From positions 1-58,923 of the forward strand of contig NZ_WEIO01000013.1 of NCBI RefSeq assembly GCF_009183655.1: a stretch of 58,923 bases of DNA. Direction: 5' to 3'. The position numbers and the translations under genes are program-made. Shown here piece by piece: positions 18,864 through 27,610 of this stretch. Source of the stretch: Bacillus aerolatus. Its GTDB lineage: Bacteria > Bacillota > Bacilli > Bacillales > Domibacillaceae. Every line of letters starts with the position of its first letter. Positions within the stretch are counted from its first letter, which is position 1. The notes below the pieces were generated by a model. It ran no database searches. It worked only from the letters and a program-made list of their open reading frames with translations, and was not told the origin of the DNA.

Positions 18864-19550
18864 TTAATCCTTTATCATATACCCGACTCCGCGAACGGTT
18901 TGAATAAAAGGATCTTCCTTCGAGTCAGTTAATTTTTTTCTTAAATATCGAATATACACATCTACCACATTCGTATCCCCGTAATAGTCAAATCCCCATA
19001 CTTCATTTAGAATTTGCTCACGCTCAAGTGCCCTATTTTTGTTCTTTACTAAATACAGCAGGAGTTCATATTCTCGCGGAGTCAATTCTACCATTGTTTC
19101 ATTTTTATAAACTTCCCTTGTATTCGTATGAATAGTAATTGAGTGAATAACGTGAACATTGGATGCCAATTCAGAGGTATCCTTAAGCTTAAAACGTAAA
19201 TTTGTTCGTATTCGGGCTAGTAACTCTTCGATTTCAAACGGCTTTGTCATATAATCATTTGCCCCTAGATCTAATCCGCTCACTTTATCGTATACTGAAC
19301 TGCGGGCTGTCAGCATAATGATCACAATTTCGTTGCTTATGTGACGAACCCGCCTTAAAACTTCCATTCCATTTAATTCAGGTATCATTACATCTAAAAT
19401 AACTAAATCAATTTCTTTATCTTCTATCATCGATAACCCATCTCTGCCTGTATGGGCAACACTTACTTCATAACCTTCGTATTCTAATTCCAGCTGAATC
19501 ACTCGTGCAATTTTCTCGTCATCTTCAACAATTAATATAGAATGACTCAT
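18864..19550 (-). CDS. OmpR/PhoB family response regulator
   Basis: A 228-residue transcription factor. The receiver domain has acidic pocket EDD and phosphoacceptor Asp53 (ILDVMIPE), Thr in MLTARS and Lys in YMTKPFEIEELLARI. The C-terminal winged helix ends DPFIQTVRGVGYMIKD. The second of two adjacent ATGs suits the AGAGGTG site better. It lies between the DASS transporter (about 10 bases upstream) and its kinase, so it is probably transcribed with garK. Confidence 0.93.
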   Translation of the reverse strand: MSHSILIVEDDEKIARVIQLELEYEGYEVSVAHTGRDGLSMIEDKEIDLVILDVMIPELNGMEVLRRVRHISNEIVIIMLTARSSVYDKVSGLDLGANDYMTKPFEIEELLARIRTNLRFKLKDTSELASNVHVIHSITIHTNTREVYKNETMVELTPREYELLLYLVKNKNRALEREQILNEVWGFDYYGDTNVVDVYIRYLRKKLTDSKEDPFIQTVRGVGYMIKD

Positions 19551-19563
19551 CATTTCACCTCTT

Positions 19564-21033
19564 TTATAAGGACATTCCCGTCCACTGCCAATAAGAATAA
19601 TAGAATATTATCATGGTTAGTATATAAAGAGGCATAAGGATTACACTAATTTTCACTAGATGTTTTGCATCATATGAGATTTCTCCTTCTTCATAAAAGA
19701 GAAGCAATGCCTTCGAACTAACAGGAACCGTAATGCAATAATTCATGCCTATTAAACTTAAAAAAACAACAGTTGAAGGATTAATGCCTATAGTTTCACT
19801 AAATAATAATAAACTTGGAATAAAGACGACTGCACGCGTAGTGTGAGAAGTAATGTATAAATGACTAGTAACCGCCACAATCAAGATGATGAGCACGAGC
19901 AACCACTCTGGTGCGTTCACAAATAAATGCAGGACACTAAACATTTCTTTTTCCATCCAACTTACCACACCTGTATCGACTAACACTTTTCCAAGTGCAG
20001 TTGCTGCAGCAACAAATAAAATCAAATTCCAAGATACTGACTTAACTCCCTGTTTCCAGGTAATCACTCCGTAATTCGGCAGCATAAATAGGAGAGCACC
20101 CAGTATCGTTATAAACGCCAAATCATAGCCATGTATGCTTTCCGTCACCCAGCCAATAATCATAATCGAAATTAACGCCACCGTCTTTACTTCTTTTCCA
20201 TTCATCGGCTGATTTGATACAACAGTTTCATTCGCCCGTACGTTTTCTATCCCCTTTGATACATCTTTCGGCCACAACATCCATTTTATAATAATACAAG
20301 CAAGAAGTGTAACAACTAAAGTAAAAGGTACTCCCCATATTAACCATTGAAAATAGGAAATAGATTGACCGGCCGTGCTTTCAAGCAAACCAATTCCAAT
20401 TAAATGAGATCCAGCACCAATTAAAGTCGCTGATGTGCTCATTAAGATAACAACTGGCGCTATAATCGCTAGTACACTTTGTTCATTGGCAGAAAATGTT
20501 TTATTTAGCTGTTTAATAATTGGCATTGATAGTGCAGCTCGCCCTGAAGTAGATGGGATGAAAAATGCCGATACGAGTAAACCTGAAGCAATTCCAAAAA
20601 GCACACTGTTTTTATTAGTTGACCTGCTCAGTATGAAACGACTGAACCGTTCGGCTAATCCCGATTGTTTAACTGCTTCTCCAATGACAAAAGAGCCAAT
20701 CATTAACCACACTACTTCTTCAGAGAGTGAATGGTATAGCAGCTCTGCCTCTTCCGCTTTCATCAAGACGATGAATACAAGGAGTCCAATTGCCACAAAT
20801 CCAGCAGGAATTTTCGTAGTGATCCACAATATCATCGCCGATAAAAAAGCAAACAAAGCTATTTTGGCACGATTGTCTAGATCGTCCATCAATACAATGA
20901 ACACTGAGAATAAGACGTGTACACTTACAATTACTAATGACTTTGTGGAAAGTGCATTAATCAAATGAGAGATTTGATTATGTCTATGTCTTTGTCTATG
21001 TCTTTGTCTATATTTAACCATTCTCGTTATCAT
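19564..21033 (-). CDS. DASS (SLC13) family anion/dicarboxylate transporter
   Basis: A 489-residue, roughly 12-span sodium-coupled anion transporter. The paired signature regions are FIPSTSGRAALSMPI (first SNT-like motif) and the later SHTTRAVVFIPSL, with VVWLMIGSFVIGEAVKQSGL typical of the family. Immediately downstream of glycerate kinase, it may import glycerate or a related hydroxy acid (inference). I take ATG at 21033, about 10 bases after AAAGGA; a TTG overlapping the garK stop is also possible. The N-terminus carries an Arg/His-rich stretch encoded by a 6-base tandem repeat (20976-21013). Confidence 0.85.
   Translation of the reverse strand: MITRMVKYRQRHRQRHRHNQISHLINALSTKSLVIVSVHVLFSVFIVLMDDLDNRAKIALFAFLSAMILWITTKIPAGFVAIGLLVFIVLMKAEEAELLYHSLSEEVVWLMIGSFVIGEAVKQSGLAERFSRFILSRSTNKNSVLFGIASGLLVSAFFIPSTSGRAALSMPIIKQLNKTFSANEQSVLAIIAPVVILMSTSATLIGAGSHLIGIGLLESTAGQSISYFQWLIWGVPFTLVVTLLACIIIKWMLWPKDVSKGIENVRANETVVSNQPMNGKEVKTVALISIMIIGWVTESIHGYDLAFITILGALLFMLPNYGVITWKQGVKSVSWNLILFVAAATALGKVLVDTGVVSWMEKEMFSVLHLFVNAPEWLLVLIILIVAVTSHLYITSHTTRAVVFIPSLLLFSETIGINPSTVVFLSLIGMNYCITVPVSSKALLLFYEEGEISYDAKHLVKISVILMPLYILTMIIFYYSYWQWTGMSL
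20976..21013. repeat. hexanucleotide tandem repeat inside the transporter N-terminus
   Basis: The plus strand alternates TCTATG and TCTTTG for about six units. On the coding strand it encodes a run of Arg, Gln and His codons. The 6-base unit preserves frame, so copy-number change would alter protein length without a frameshift. Confidence 0.75.
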
Positions 21034-21035
21034 TT

Positions 21036-22217
21036 TCAAGAAATCCTTTCTTTTAAGAAGCTCCTCTTAGCAATTTGCAAGCCGATTGTCACTTGTCTTA
21101 ACACAGACTCCGTGCTTTCTTCAATCCATTGTGGTGCTTTTATCATTGCCCTTTCTAAAGTTGTAGGTTTTTGAATGATACTCAAATAGGCATCTATACC
21201 TGAACCGTAGTTTAAGTCTGCTCCTTTTCCAATTGTGCCAGTGATTGCAATCACTGGAATGTGATATGATTTTGCAATTCGCGCTACTTCGGACGGGATC
21301 TTCCCATTCGGCGTTTGAAAATCTAAACTGCCCTCGGCTGTAAGCACAACATCTGCAGCTGCGATTTTTTCTTCTATATTGATGTAGTTTAAAATAATGT
21401 CAAAACGCGGATGTAATGTGGCACCTGTAAATGCAATAAGGCCAGCGCCTAATCCGCCTGATGCACCGCTGCCCGGTAAAGACCGAACATCTATCGACAT
21501 CGCTTCTTGAATGATAGCAGCATAATGTTCTAAAGCGGATGATAATTGTTCAACTTGTTCTGGTGTCGCTCCTTTTTGAGGACCAAAGACACGCGCCACT
21601 CCATTTTCCCCACATAAAACGTTCTTCCAGTTACATGCCACATCAATCGTCACATTAACCAATCGTTTATCTAGATTGGCCGTGTCTATAGAGACCACCT
21701 TAAGCAAATCTTCTCCACCATTGATTCCTACAATTTGCCCGTTCTTGTCCAAAAATTGGACCCCCAATGCTTGAGCCATTCCTGCCCCTCCATCAGATGT
21801 ACCGGAATCTCCACACCCAATCAAGATATTGTCAACACCTAAATCAAGTGCAGAAAGAATCAGCTCACCCACACCATACGTAGATGTCTTTAACGGATTT
21901 CTTTGATCACGCGGCACCAGCTTTAAACCTGCTACTGCTGCCATTTCGATAACAGCTGTTCGTTTATCATTCTCAACAAAAATTCCAAAATAACTTGAAA
22001 TTTTCTCTCCTACTGGACCAGTCACTTCCTTATAGATTAATTCCCCGCCTTTTATATTAACGATAGTCTTCGCAAACCCTTCCCCACCGTCAATCATTGG
22101 TACCACTTCAACATCAAGGGACTGATCGAAACGTCTCGCCCCCCGTTCCATCGCTAAAGCCACTTCCTCTGCATCAAGACATTCTTTAAATCCAGACGGC
22201 ACCATTACAACTTTCAT
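21036..22217 (-). CDS. garK: glycerate kinase (GlxK/GarK family)
   Basis: Phosphorylates D-glycerate, feeding it into glycolysis. The 393-residue product begins MKVVMVPSGFKECLDAEEVA and has GCGDSGTSDGGAGMAQALG, PGSGASGGLGAGL and TAEGSLDFQTPNGKIP, all diagnostic of the GarK fold. The ATG at 22217 follows GAGGAGG. First in a run of five minus-strand genes (kinase, transporter, regulator, sensor, PepSY) with gaps of about 15 bases or less. Confidence 0.93.
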   Translation of the reverse strand: MKVVMVPSGFKECLDAEEVALAMERGARRFDQSLDVEVVPMIDGGEGFAKTIVNIKGGELIYKEVTGPVGEKISSYFGIFVENDKRTAVIEMAAVAGLKLVPRDQRNPLKTSTYGVGELILSALDLGVDNILIGCGDSGTSDGGAGMAQALGVQFLDKNGQIVGINGGEDLLKVVSIDTANLDKRLVNVTIDVACNWKNVLCGENGVARVFGPQKGATPEQVEQLSSALEHYAAIIQEAMSIDVRSLPGSGASGGLGAGLIAFTGATLHPRFDIILNYINIEEKIAAADVVLTAEGSLDFQTPNGKIPSEVARIAKSYHIPVIAITGTIGKGADLNYGSGIDAYLSIIQKPTTLERAMIKAPQWIEESTESVLRQVTIGLQIAKRSFLKERIS

Positions 22218-22401
22218 TTCATATTCCTCCTCAAAATCTTTTATTAATTAGTAGTCTACCGACTAAAGACTAAGAGTTTTTTAGAGAAACATTAAAAATT
22301 GATTAGAAGGTGATAATTAACGCTCATAATCACTTCTTGTAATTTGACACTTGCTATAACTAGACTTTTAAAACAGAATTACAGCGCAAAAAATCGCCGG
22401 A

Positions 22402-22529
22402 ATGATGAAGTGGGATTTAAAAAAGCCCAGCAGCGATTAGGATACTTAGATATTCAAACAACGATAAGCGTCTATGCATATATGACTGACAACACGAAAA
22501 AAAGGCCTCTCAACAGTTTAGTAAACTGA
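22402..22529 (+). pseudogene. C-terminal remnant of a tyrosine recombinase
   Basis: The frame contains AQQRLGYLDIQTTISVYAY, the end of a phage/ICE-type integrase including the LGH-like motif and the active-site tyrosine region. Everything upstream (catalytic Arg, HxxR) is missing. A related remnant is at 47791-47940; the two frame the accessory island. Confidence 0.7.
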
Positions 22530-22543
22530 TGAGAGGCCTTTAA
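22499..22543. terminator. bidirectional hairpin terminator (repeat family B)
   Basis: AAAGGCCTCTCA.CAGTTTA pairs with TAAACTG.TGAGAGGCCTTT. It overlaps the end of the recombinase remnant and lies just past the LysR fragment, ending both convergent frames. Confidence 0.82.
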
Positions 22544-22545
22544 CT

Positions 22546-23167
22546 TTAATTGTGATATCTTTTATCAGTTTCACTAATCGAATTTAAAACAAGTTCAACA
22601 AAAGCCTCTACTGCTGGAGACAGCCATTTTTTCTTTTTTATCAGCATATGGGAATAAATTGGGTCGAATTTTTCAAAATGACTTAGGATTTTTAGCTTGC
22701 CGCTATCTACTTCTTCTTTCACTGTAATATAAGGCAAAACAGAAAATCCAAGTCCACTCATAACAATCTGTTTGATTGCTTCTATACTCCATAACTCCAT
22801 TGTTTGAAAGTTGCAAATGTCATGCTTTAAAAGATATCTTTCAAACATTGTCCGATAACTACAGCCTTCTTCATTTGTTATAAAAAAGTGGCTGGTGTTA
22901 TTTTTTTTATATTCATCAAAATGATCCGGACCGTCATTACTACTTACAAGGACGATCTTTTCCTCAACTAAAGAATAATGAATGCATTTTTCTAGATTTA
23001 TTTCTGGATAGACCATTAAAGCAACGTCTACCCTTCCACTCATTAAATCAATTTGGTTTTGCCCACATGTACCATTGGTTAATATTATGTGGACATGAGG
23101 GTATTTTAAGGAATATTCCCTTATTATTGGACCTAATCTAGAGATTGTTAAAGACTCTGGTGCAGCC
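22546..23167 (-). pseudogene. LysR family regulator, effector domain only (5' truncated)
   Basis: The frame encodes a LysR substrate-binding domain: PESLTISRLGPIIREY at its start, then GRVDVALMV, MSGLGFSVLP and a normal C-terminus. No helix-turn-helix follows upstream; the frame runs into a LysE-type transporter on the opposite strand at about 23160-23167. LysR and LysE genes are normally divergent, so one deletion seems to have removed both 5' ends and their shared promoter. Confidence 0.8.
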
Positions 23168-23512
23168 TATCTGCTCTATTTGGCTTGGCAAGTGGGTTTT
23201 CACCAAAGTTCAGGGAAGAACTCTAAAGATGTGCACTCCTCTTTTTTATCAGGTTTTATCTTTCAGATCATAAATGTCAAAAGCATTTTGTTCTTTTTAA
23301 CAGTAATGAGTGCTTTTATTTTGCCGTTTAATCATTCTCTTAAATCCATCGTTTTTTATTTAACTTTAGCCATTTTTCTAGGATGGTTAGCGTTACTTTT
23401 GTGGTCAGGGTTCGGCTCGATTTTTAAAAAGTTTTTTGCTAAACATGACAAGTCATTTCGATTAATTATGTGTTTGTTGTTAGTCTACTCTGCAATAACT
23501 ATTTTTCTTTAA
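23160..23512 (+). pseudogene. LysE/RhtB family exporter, C-terminal part (5' truncated)
   Basis: The frame starts inside the family motif GAAYLLYLAWQ and continues through three further spans (about FIFQIINVKSILFFLTVMSA and onward) to a normal end, about 118 of the usual 205 residues. The N-terminal spans are missing. It abuts the LysR remnant head to head. Confidence 0.78.
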
Positions 23513-23760
23513 AACTAAGAAGGAATAATTTTGTTTTGTCTGAAGGGGTACTCCTTTTGTCAACAGGGCTTACATTTATGTAAACGAGATAGAAATCACC
23601 AAAGAACTTCTTTTGGAAAATGGTTCATTATGGATTTCAATTGATGTGGCACTCATTATGTGACAAATTTATATGATGGAATTGCTATTTTTTGACTTCA
23701 TACTCATTTTGAGATACTCTATTTCTGTAAATACAGAAATAGAGTATAGCATTTGAGAGG
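23513..23760. other. intergenic stretch ahead of the ArsR-type gene
   Basis: No gene is visible. The only strong structure is the 34-bp palindrome at 23714-23747, just before the regulator start. Confidence 0.5.
23714..23747. promoter_or_regulatory. perfect 34-bp palindrome, probable ArsR-type operator
   Basis: Two 15-base arms (ATACTCTATTTCTGT and its exact complement) flank AAAT. It ends 13 bases before the regulator's first ATG, as expected for autorepression. A related imperfect palindrome (TATTTCGGTATTT arms) lies at 24236-24265. Confidence 0.75.
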
Positions 23761-24121
23761 ATGTTGTGTACAGTGACTGAGGGTTTCAAAGTCAAGCTTT
23801 ACAAAGCGCTCGGTGAAACAACACGACTACAAATTGTAGAAATTCTTGCGAAACATCCAGAGTTGTCTTGTCAAGAAATTGCCGATCAATTAAATATCGC
23901 CGCCAACTCTACATTGACATATCATTTAAAACCACTACTTGATTGTGGATTGCTTTCCGTTCGCAAAGAAGGAACTTTCCGGTACTATAGTTTGGAGCGT
24001 CCAATCCTCGAGCAGTACGCCCCCGCTTTACTTTAAAAATAAAGCGGAATACTTATCTTCTCTATTTCGGGATTTACTGAAATATATAAACGCAACAAGA
24101 CCTTGGAGTAGTATTTTCTAG
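23761..24121 (+). pseudogene. ArsR-family winged-helix regulator with a frameshift
   Basis: The first frame gives 91 residues with KALGETTRLQIVEILAKHPE and LSCQEIADQLNIAANSTLTY, an ArsR-type winged helix. It stops at 24036. Removing one T from the run at 24032-24034 joins it to a second frame (KNKAEYLSSLFRDLLKYINA..) and restores a typical 119-residue protein ending at 24121. The DNA-binding part is intact, so the short form could still bind. No metal-binding cysteine pair is obvious. The start is uncertain among ATG 23761, TTG 23764 and GTG 23773. Confidence 0.7.
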
Positions 24122-24506
24122 ATACATTAATAAAAATAGTTACTCAATGCCCACGTTGCTCACAAGGGGAACTTCCAATGCTATGCGTCTCTATACTTGT
24201 GTCACAAGAAAAATAAAGTGACGATTTTTATTCTCTATTTCGGTATTTAGAGAAATACTGAAATAAAAGAAAGTAAGATTACTATAAAAAGTAATGAAGG
24301 AAGAATGAGAGGTACAAAAGCGATTCTGATAAGAACAAGGCCAAGCGGTTCTTTCTATAAAGGTGAGTAATGCCCGGGTGGGGGAAAAATAGATACGGTC
24401 AGCCGAAATGGCAAACAGCTTAGATATGCATGGTAAAAGAAATTCCTACTTTTAATATACATCTTTAAATAAATTTTGATTATTGGAAGGAAAGGCTAGA
24501 AATTAT
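24122..24506. other. intergenic stretch between the ArsR-type gene and the LLM oxidoreductase
   Basis: It contains the second palindrome (24236-24265). The rest (24266-24506) is unexplained leader; no known riboswitch was recognised. Confidence 0.5.
24236..24265. promoter_or_regulatory. second ArsR-type operator-like palindrome
   Basis: TATTTCGGTATTT, four bases, then AAATACTGAAATA: 13-base arms with one mismatch. Its TATTTC.GTA core matches the arms of the 23714-23747 palindrome. It precedes the LLM gene by about 240 bases, suggesting one regulator for both units. Confidence 0.62.
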
Positions 24507-25451
24507 ATGAGTAAATTTGAAAATCATAATGGATATTCGAGAACATTTCAAGAAAATAAACTGACTTTAGGTTTGACTTTTCCCCTTGAAGCCTATCAGG
24601 GCAATGTTCCAAAAATGGACTTGGATCAGCAAATAAACCTGGCTAAAGTTGCCGAAAAGGGGAATTTTGCTTCTCTATTTGCGCGGGATGTTCCATTAAA
24701 TGATCCTTCATTCGGAGATGCAGGACAAATGTATGATCCATGGATATTCCTTAGTTATATCGCAGCGCATACAAAGGAGATTGCCTTAGGAACAGCAAGC
24801 GCAATCACATCATTTCAACATCCGTTAAACCTTGCTAAATCAGCGGCTTCCATGGATAAAATTTCAGATGAAAGGCTTTTGTTTGGCCTTGCAACTGGAG
24901 ATCGCCCGATTGAATTCAGCGCTTTTGATGTGAATCGGGAAAAAAGATCCGAATTTTTTCAGGAAGCTTTGTATGTAATGAGGGAAGCCTGGGCAAAATC
25001 ATTTCCGGCGATTCATACAGACAGAGTAAATCTGACAGGAGTAACAGATATTCTACCCAAACCGGTTTTAGGTGATATTCCCACATTTGTAACAGGTTTT
25101 TCCGGACAATCGCTGGAATGGATTGCGGAAAATAGCGATGGATGGCTTAGTTATCCACGTAACCCAGCGCAACAGCAGAATCTCATTAGAGAGTTTCGGT
25201 CATTAACTGATCGATTTAAACCATTTGCCCAATCTCTATATGTTGATTTATCTGAAGATCCGGATGAGGGGCCAACACCTATTCACTTAGGATTCAGGAG
25301 TGGTCATAAATTCTTAATTGAATTTCTAAATGCATTACAAGAAGTCGGAGTGAACCACGTGATAATCAATACCAAATTTGTTCGTCGCCCTGTAGAAGAG
25401 GTCATACAAGAATTAGCGGAAGAAGTCGTCCCTTATTTTCCGGCACTGTAA
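24507..25451 (+). CDS. LLM class flavin-dependent oxidoreductase (luciferase-like)
   Basis: A 314-residue TIM-barrel flavoprotein of the bacterial luciferase superfamily. Family features: LTLGLTFPLEAY, FARDVPLNDP, IALGTASAITSFQHPLNLAK, DERLLFGLATGDRP and a C-terminal GVNHVIINTKF strand. Such enzymes use reduced flavin (FMNH2 or F420H2); substrate unknown. ATG at 24507 is used; GGAAGGAAAGG lies about 11 bases upstream. It is probably under the adjacent ArsR-type regulator, so it may act on a toxic or reactive compound (inference). Confidence 0.85.
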   Translation: MSKFENHNGYSRTFQENKLTLGLTFPLEAYQGNVPKMDLDQQINLAKVAEKGNFASLFARDVPLNDPSFGDAGQMYDPWIFLSYIAAHTKEIALGTASAITSFQHPLNLAKSAASMDKISDERLLFGLATGDRPIEFSAFDVNREKRSEFFQEALYVMREAWAKSFPAIHTDRVNLTGVTDILPKPVLGDIPTFVTGFSGQSLEWIAENSDGWLSYPRNPAQQQNLIREFRSLTDRFKPFAQSLYVDLSEDPDEGPTPIHLGFRSGHKFLIEFLNALQEVGVNHVIINTKFVRRPVEEVIQELAEEVVPYFPAL

Positions 25452-25674
25452 CAGTTGTAACGTCTAAAAGGTTCGTCCAAGAAAAAAACAATTATTTTAC
25501 ATTCTTTATTGGGAGTGATTGTTGAATTAAAAGCTCTCAACGATATAGTTTGAAAACACTCAAATTCAGGAAAATTTTTAAAAAGTGGAAAATGCAATTG
25601 AGGTTAATTTGAAGCAGATTGCTTGTCTGCTTCTCCATTTGAAAGAATTTTATATTTTAATAGGAGGATGAATG

Positions 25675-26673
25675 ATGAAAGCTGTTGGATTACATCATAA
25701 AGACTATTTTCAAGATTTAACTATAGAGAAGCCGGTACCTCAAGGCAGGGATTTGCTTGTAGAAATTAAGGCGGTTTCTGTGAATCCGGTGGACACGAAA
25801 GTCCGGGCTTCAACAGACCCCGCCGATGGACCAAAAGTTTTTGGATATGATGCGAGTGGTATTGTTGTTGAAACCGGCGAGGAATGTAAACTGTTTAAAC
25901 CGGGTGATGAGGTTTACTATGCTGGAGATATAACACGTTCAGGAACGAATAGCCAGTATCACCTTATAGATGAACGTATTGTTGGCCATAAGCCCAAAAA
26001 GTTGAGTTTCGCGGAAGCAGCGGCTATGCCGTTGACGGGCCTAACTGCTTGGGAAGGACTTTTTGAGCGACTCATGATTGACATGGGGGATCAAGGAAAT
26101 ACGGAGCGTTCGATTTTAATTATCGGTGGTGCAGGCGGAGTCGGATCAATTGCCATTCAGCTTGCAAAATTAGCGGGCCTTAACGTCATCGCAACTGCCT
26201 CACGAGAAAAAACGGAGCGTTGGTGTCGAGATCTGGGGGCAGACATGATTCTAAATCACCGTCACCCATTAAAACCGCAACTCGAAGAGCAAGGATTGAA
26301 TGACGTTGACTATATTTTTAATTTAAGCAGTACTGAAGAACATTGGGATAATATGGTGGAATGCATTACGCCTCAAGGTAAAATCTGTGCAATTGTAGAG
26401 ATGAAGGGTTCACTCCCTCTTGACGATTTACAAGCAAAAAGTGCAACCTTTGTATGGGAATTTATGTTTACCAGATCAAGTTTCCAGACAAAAGATATGG
26501 TCAGACAACATCAACTGCTAAACCGAATGGCGGATATGTTAGACGGCGGTCAACTAAGAACCACGTTAACGGAAACTTACGAGCCGATTAATGCCCAGAC
26601 TATCCAGCAAGCACATGAAAAACTTGAAAGCGGCACAATGATTGGTAAACTCGTGGTAGAAAATTTTAAGTGA
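25675..26673 (+). CDS. zinc-independent MDR family oxidoreductase (quinone oxidoreductase-like)
   Basis: A 332-residue medium-chain reductase. It has the GroES-like N-terminal domain (VNPVDTKVRA, VFGYDASGIVVETG) and the Rossmann motif GGAGGVGSIAIQLAKLAG, with ATASREKTERWCRDLGAD typical of the NADPH-binding half. Structural-zinc cysteines are absent. Two adjacent ATGs (25672, 25675) follow AGGAGG; the second has better spacing. It lies 220 bases after the LLM gene in the same direction and ends with its own terminator. Likely a reductase for quinones or unsaturated carbonyls. Confidence 0.85.
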   Translation: MKAVGLHHKDYFQDLTIEKPVPQGRDLLVEIKAVSVNPVDTKVRASTDPADGPKVFGYDASGIVVETGEECKLFKPGDEVYYAGDITRSGTNSQYHLIDERIVGHKPKKLSFAEAAAMPLTGLTAWEGLFERLMIDMGDQGNTERSILIIGGAGGVGSIAIQLAKLAGLNVIATASREKTERWCRDLGADMILNHRHPLKPQLEEQGLNDVDYIFNLSSTEEHWDNMVECITPQGKICAIVEMKGSLPLDDLQAKSATFVWEFMFTRSSFQTKDMVRQHQLLNRMADMLDGGQLRTTLTETYEPINAQTIQQAHEKLESGTMIGKLVVENFK

Positions 26674-26754
26674 AGTATGCTGCAAGATCTAAATGCCAAC
26701 ACTTTACACTTTTCCTTGGTGACAGCTTTGCTGTTACTACCGCGATGAATACAT

Positions 26755-26784
26755 TGTTCAGCAATCGGGCGCGATTGTTGAACA
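26755..26784. repeat. inverted repeat of unknown role
   Basis: TGTTCAGCAATC and GATTGTTGAACA flank a 6-base GC-rich centre, with one mismatch in 12-base arms. It lies between the MDR gene and its terminator. It could be an operator or part of a lost mobile element end. Confidence 0.5.
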
Positions 26785-26786
26785 TC

Positions 26787-26832
26787 AGCCTAATTTCTCT
26801 TGCGTAAAAGAGAAATTAGGCTTTATATATTT
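26787..26832 (+). terminator. terminator after the MDR oxidoreductase
   Basis: AGCCTAATTTCTCTT pairs exactly with AAGAGAAATTAGGCT around GCGTAA, followed by a T-rich tail. Confidence 0.85.
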
Positions 26833-26952
26833 ATTTCAAGTGCAAAATAGCACTTAAAACTAGTGCAAAATATCTCCCAAAGTGACATAGTGAACAAGAA
26901 AAGGCATTCTTTATTTACAAAAAATTATTGACGGTCCCCTAGCCATATTTCC

Positions 26953-26981
26953 TTGACGTAAATTTCTGAAAACTATATATT
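26953..26981 (+). promoter_or_regulatory. SigA-type promoter for the TPP riboswitch transcript
   Basis: TTGACG (26953-26958), a 17-base spacer and TATATT (26976-26981) lie about 20 bases before the riboswitch aptamer. Confidence 0.72.
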
Positions 26982-26999
26982 GAATATAACTTAACTATA

Positions 27000-27085
27000 T
27001 GCACTAGGGGTGTTATTTAACTGAGATGAGTATTACCTCAAACCCTTTGAACCTGAACTAGCTGAAACTAGCGTAGGAAAGTGTA
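27000..27085 (+). promoter_or_regulatory. TPP riboswitch (THI element)
   Basis: The conserved blocks are all present in order: CACTAGGGGTG, CTGAGATGAG, ACCCTTTGAACCTGAACTAG, then CTAGCGTAGGAAAGTG. This is the thiamin pyrophosphate aptamer. A promoter precedes it and an intrinsic terminator (27148-27184) follows, so transcription should stop when TPP is abundant. Downstream are a broken SDR gene and an intact LLM monooxygenase rather than a known thiamin biosynthesis gene. Confidence 0.95.
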
Positions 27086-27147
27086 AACTCTAATACATAC
27101 TTAAAGAGCGATTATGCCCTATTCTTAATATGTAGTTATTTGTTTTT

Positions 27148-27184
27148 ACGCAACTTTCCTATGGGAAGGTTGCGTATTTTTTAT
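27148..27184 (+). terminator. terminator of the TPP riboswitch
   Basis: ACGCAACTTTCC pairs with GGAAGGTTGCGT around TATG, followed by a T run. It is the expression platform of the THI element. Confidence 0.88.
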
Positions 27185-27240
27185 TTTATCTATCATTTTA
27201 TTATTTAAGTTTCATCAAAATTAAAAATATAGGAGTTGTT

Positions 27241-27529
27241 ATGATGACTAGAACAGTATTAGTAACAGGGAGTAGTAGAGGTTTAGGAGCAACTATTGTA
27301 AAGACATTGGCACAACAAGGATTTCAAAATGTAGTTTCAGGTGGATTATTAAAAACGACTAACGCCAGTGCTGCTACAACACCAGAAGTATTCGATTTAA
27401 TTGCTCAATCAACGCCATTGAAGAAGGTGACCACACCTAGCTAATATGGTCGCTTATTTATCTTCGGAAAACGCGAACGGTATTACAGGTCAAAATTTCA
27501 CAGTAGATGGCGGTTTGACAATGAACTAA
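27241..27529 (+). pseudogene. short-chain dehydrogenase/reductase, internally deleted and frameshifted
   Basis: It starts normally (AGGAG site, ATG 27241) with RTVLVTGSSRGLGATIVKTL, the NAD(P)-binding motif of an SDR. At about residue 33 it jumps to a near-C-terminal stretch (SGGLLKTTNASAATTPEVFD), losing about 150 residues including the Tyr-x-x-x-Lys active site. It stops at 27444; a second frame then supplies NGITGQNFTVDGGLTMN to 27529. It is clearly non-functional and is the first gene after the TPP riboswitch. Confidence 0.85.
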
Positions 27530-27610
27530 TAGCTTAAATTACAATAGATAATCCTTCAAAAACGGAGTATATAAGACAGTTAATAATGATGTATTTTGAG
27601 GTGTAAAAAA

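Noticed and set aside
20976-21013. CRISPR-like repeat array
   Set aside because: A 6-base tandem repeat within a coding N-terminus, with no spacers or cas genes anywhere in the window.
23641-23662. Second sigma-54 promoter (TGGCAC at about 23646)
   Set aside because: The -24-like TGGCAC has no TTGC at the right distance.
24063-24084. Third TATTTC..GAAATA dyad like the ArsR operators
   Set aside because: It lies inside the regulator's restored coding frame (FRDLLKYI), has only 6-base arms and is probably coincidental.
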